DNA from: Chaetoderma sp. LZ-2023a
Taxonomy: Eukaryota > Mollusca > Caudofoveata > Chaetodermatida > Chaetodermatidae
Direction: 5' to 3'
Assembly (NCBI GenBank): GCA_034401795.1
Contig: CM067360.1
Location: forward strand, 124,351,901-124,415,900
Length of the DNA: 64,000 nucleotides
Notes under the pieces: model-generated
The model's database searches: none
The model's input: the letters and a program-made list of their open reading frames with translations, nothing else
Told to the model about the DNA's origin: nothing
Shown: positions 63,905 through 64,000 of the stretch, one piece after another
Layout: each line of letters opens with the position of its first letter
Numbering within the stretch: position 1 is the stretch's first letter
Translations under genes and position numbers: made by a program

Positions 63905-64000
63905 GGATCCATTTCTAGCTATGCCCCACTCATTTCAAGCTATGCCTCACTCATTTCTAGCTATGCCCCACTCATTTCTTGCTATGATCCACTCATTTCT
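63905..64000. repeat. 20-bp tandem repeat at a MITE-2-like end
   Basis: CATTTCTAGCTATGCCCCACT repeated four to five times with small changes, preceded by GAGGGATCC. It continues past the window edge. Confidence 0.8.

Overview
The window is animal (metazoan) nuclear DNA: phase-consistent GT-AG introns, AT-rich intronic sequence, and dense DIRS-type retrotransposons, Tc1 elements, MITEs, a tRNA-derived SINE and long satellites. The repeat mix suits a marine invertebrate such as a lophotrochozoan, but the sequence alone does not fix the taxon. No prokaryotic gene, rRNA gene, tRNA gene or CRISPR array was seen.

The host gene is one unconventional myosin on the + strand. Eleven motor-domain exons (8372-63633, about 1.04 kb of coding sequence, all phases compatible) run from upstream of switch II (DIFGFE) through the actin-binding and SH-helix region. 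The P-loop and switch I exons must lie left of the window and the rest of the protein to the right. By eye the motor is nearest to class XV/III myosins; the class is not settled. Everything else lies in its introns.

Mobile DNA by region. (1) 1-7018: a DIRS-like tyrosine-recombinase retrotransposon (element 1) with intact Gag, RT-RNase H and recombinase frames; its outermost left bases are cut by the window edge. (2) 10710-19396: a Tc1 transposon whose transposase has one in-frame stop, itself interrupted by a second intact DIRS element (10938-17967). (3) 20.6-22.7 kb: MITE-1 copies and a 34-bp minisatellite of about 50 units. (4) 24.0-26.5 kb: a huge ATC microsatellite with a higher-order unit. 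(5) 27-48 kb: many MITEs and foldback repeats, and a SINE whose 5' part has expanded into a 24-bp minisatellite. (6) 48545-54834: a decayed DIRS element of a second lineage. (7) 56743-62542: a third copy of the first DIRS family, with a large deletion in RT, inserted in a MITE.

The DIRS copies show the diagnostic layout: inverted terminal repeats, an internal complementary region that records the circle junction, and overlapping gag, RT-RH and YR frames. All four are in the sense orientation of the myosin gene. The three closely related copies share a 51-nt upstream coding exon joined across an intron of about 765 nt to gag.

Less expected signals: a TTAA-flanked piggyBac-like MITE starts at exactly intron base 12 in three myosin introns and lies 13 nt from a fourth splice site; the DIRS ends carry a perfect U1-complementary 5' splice site; and each DIRS copy has private substitutions repeated in both of its terminal repeats.
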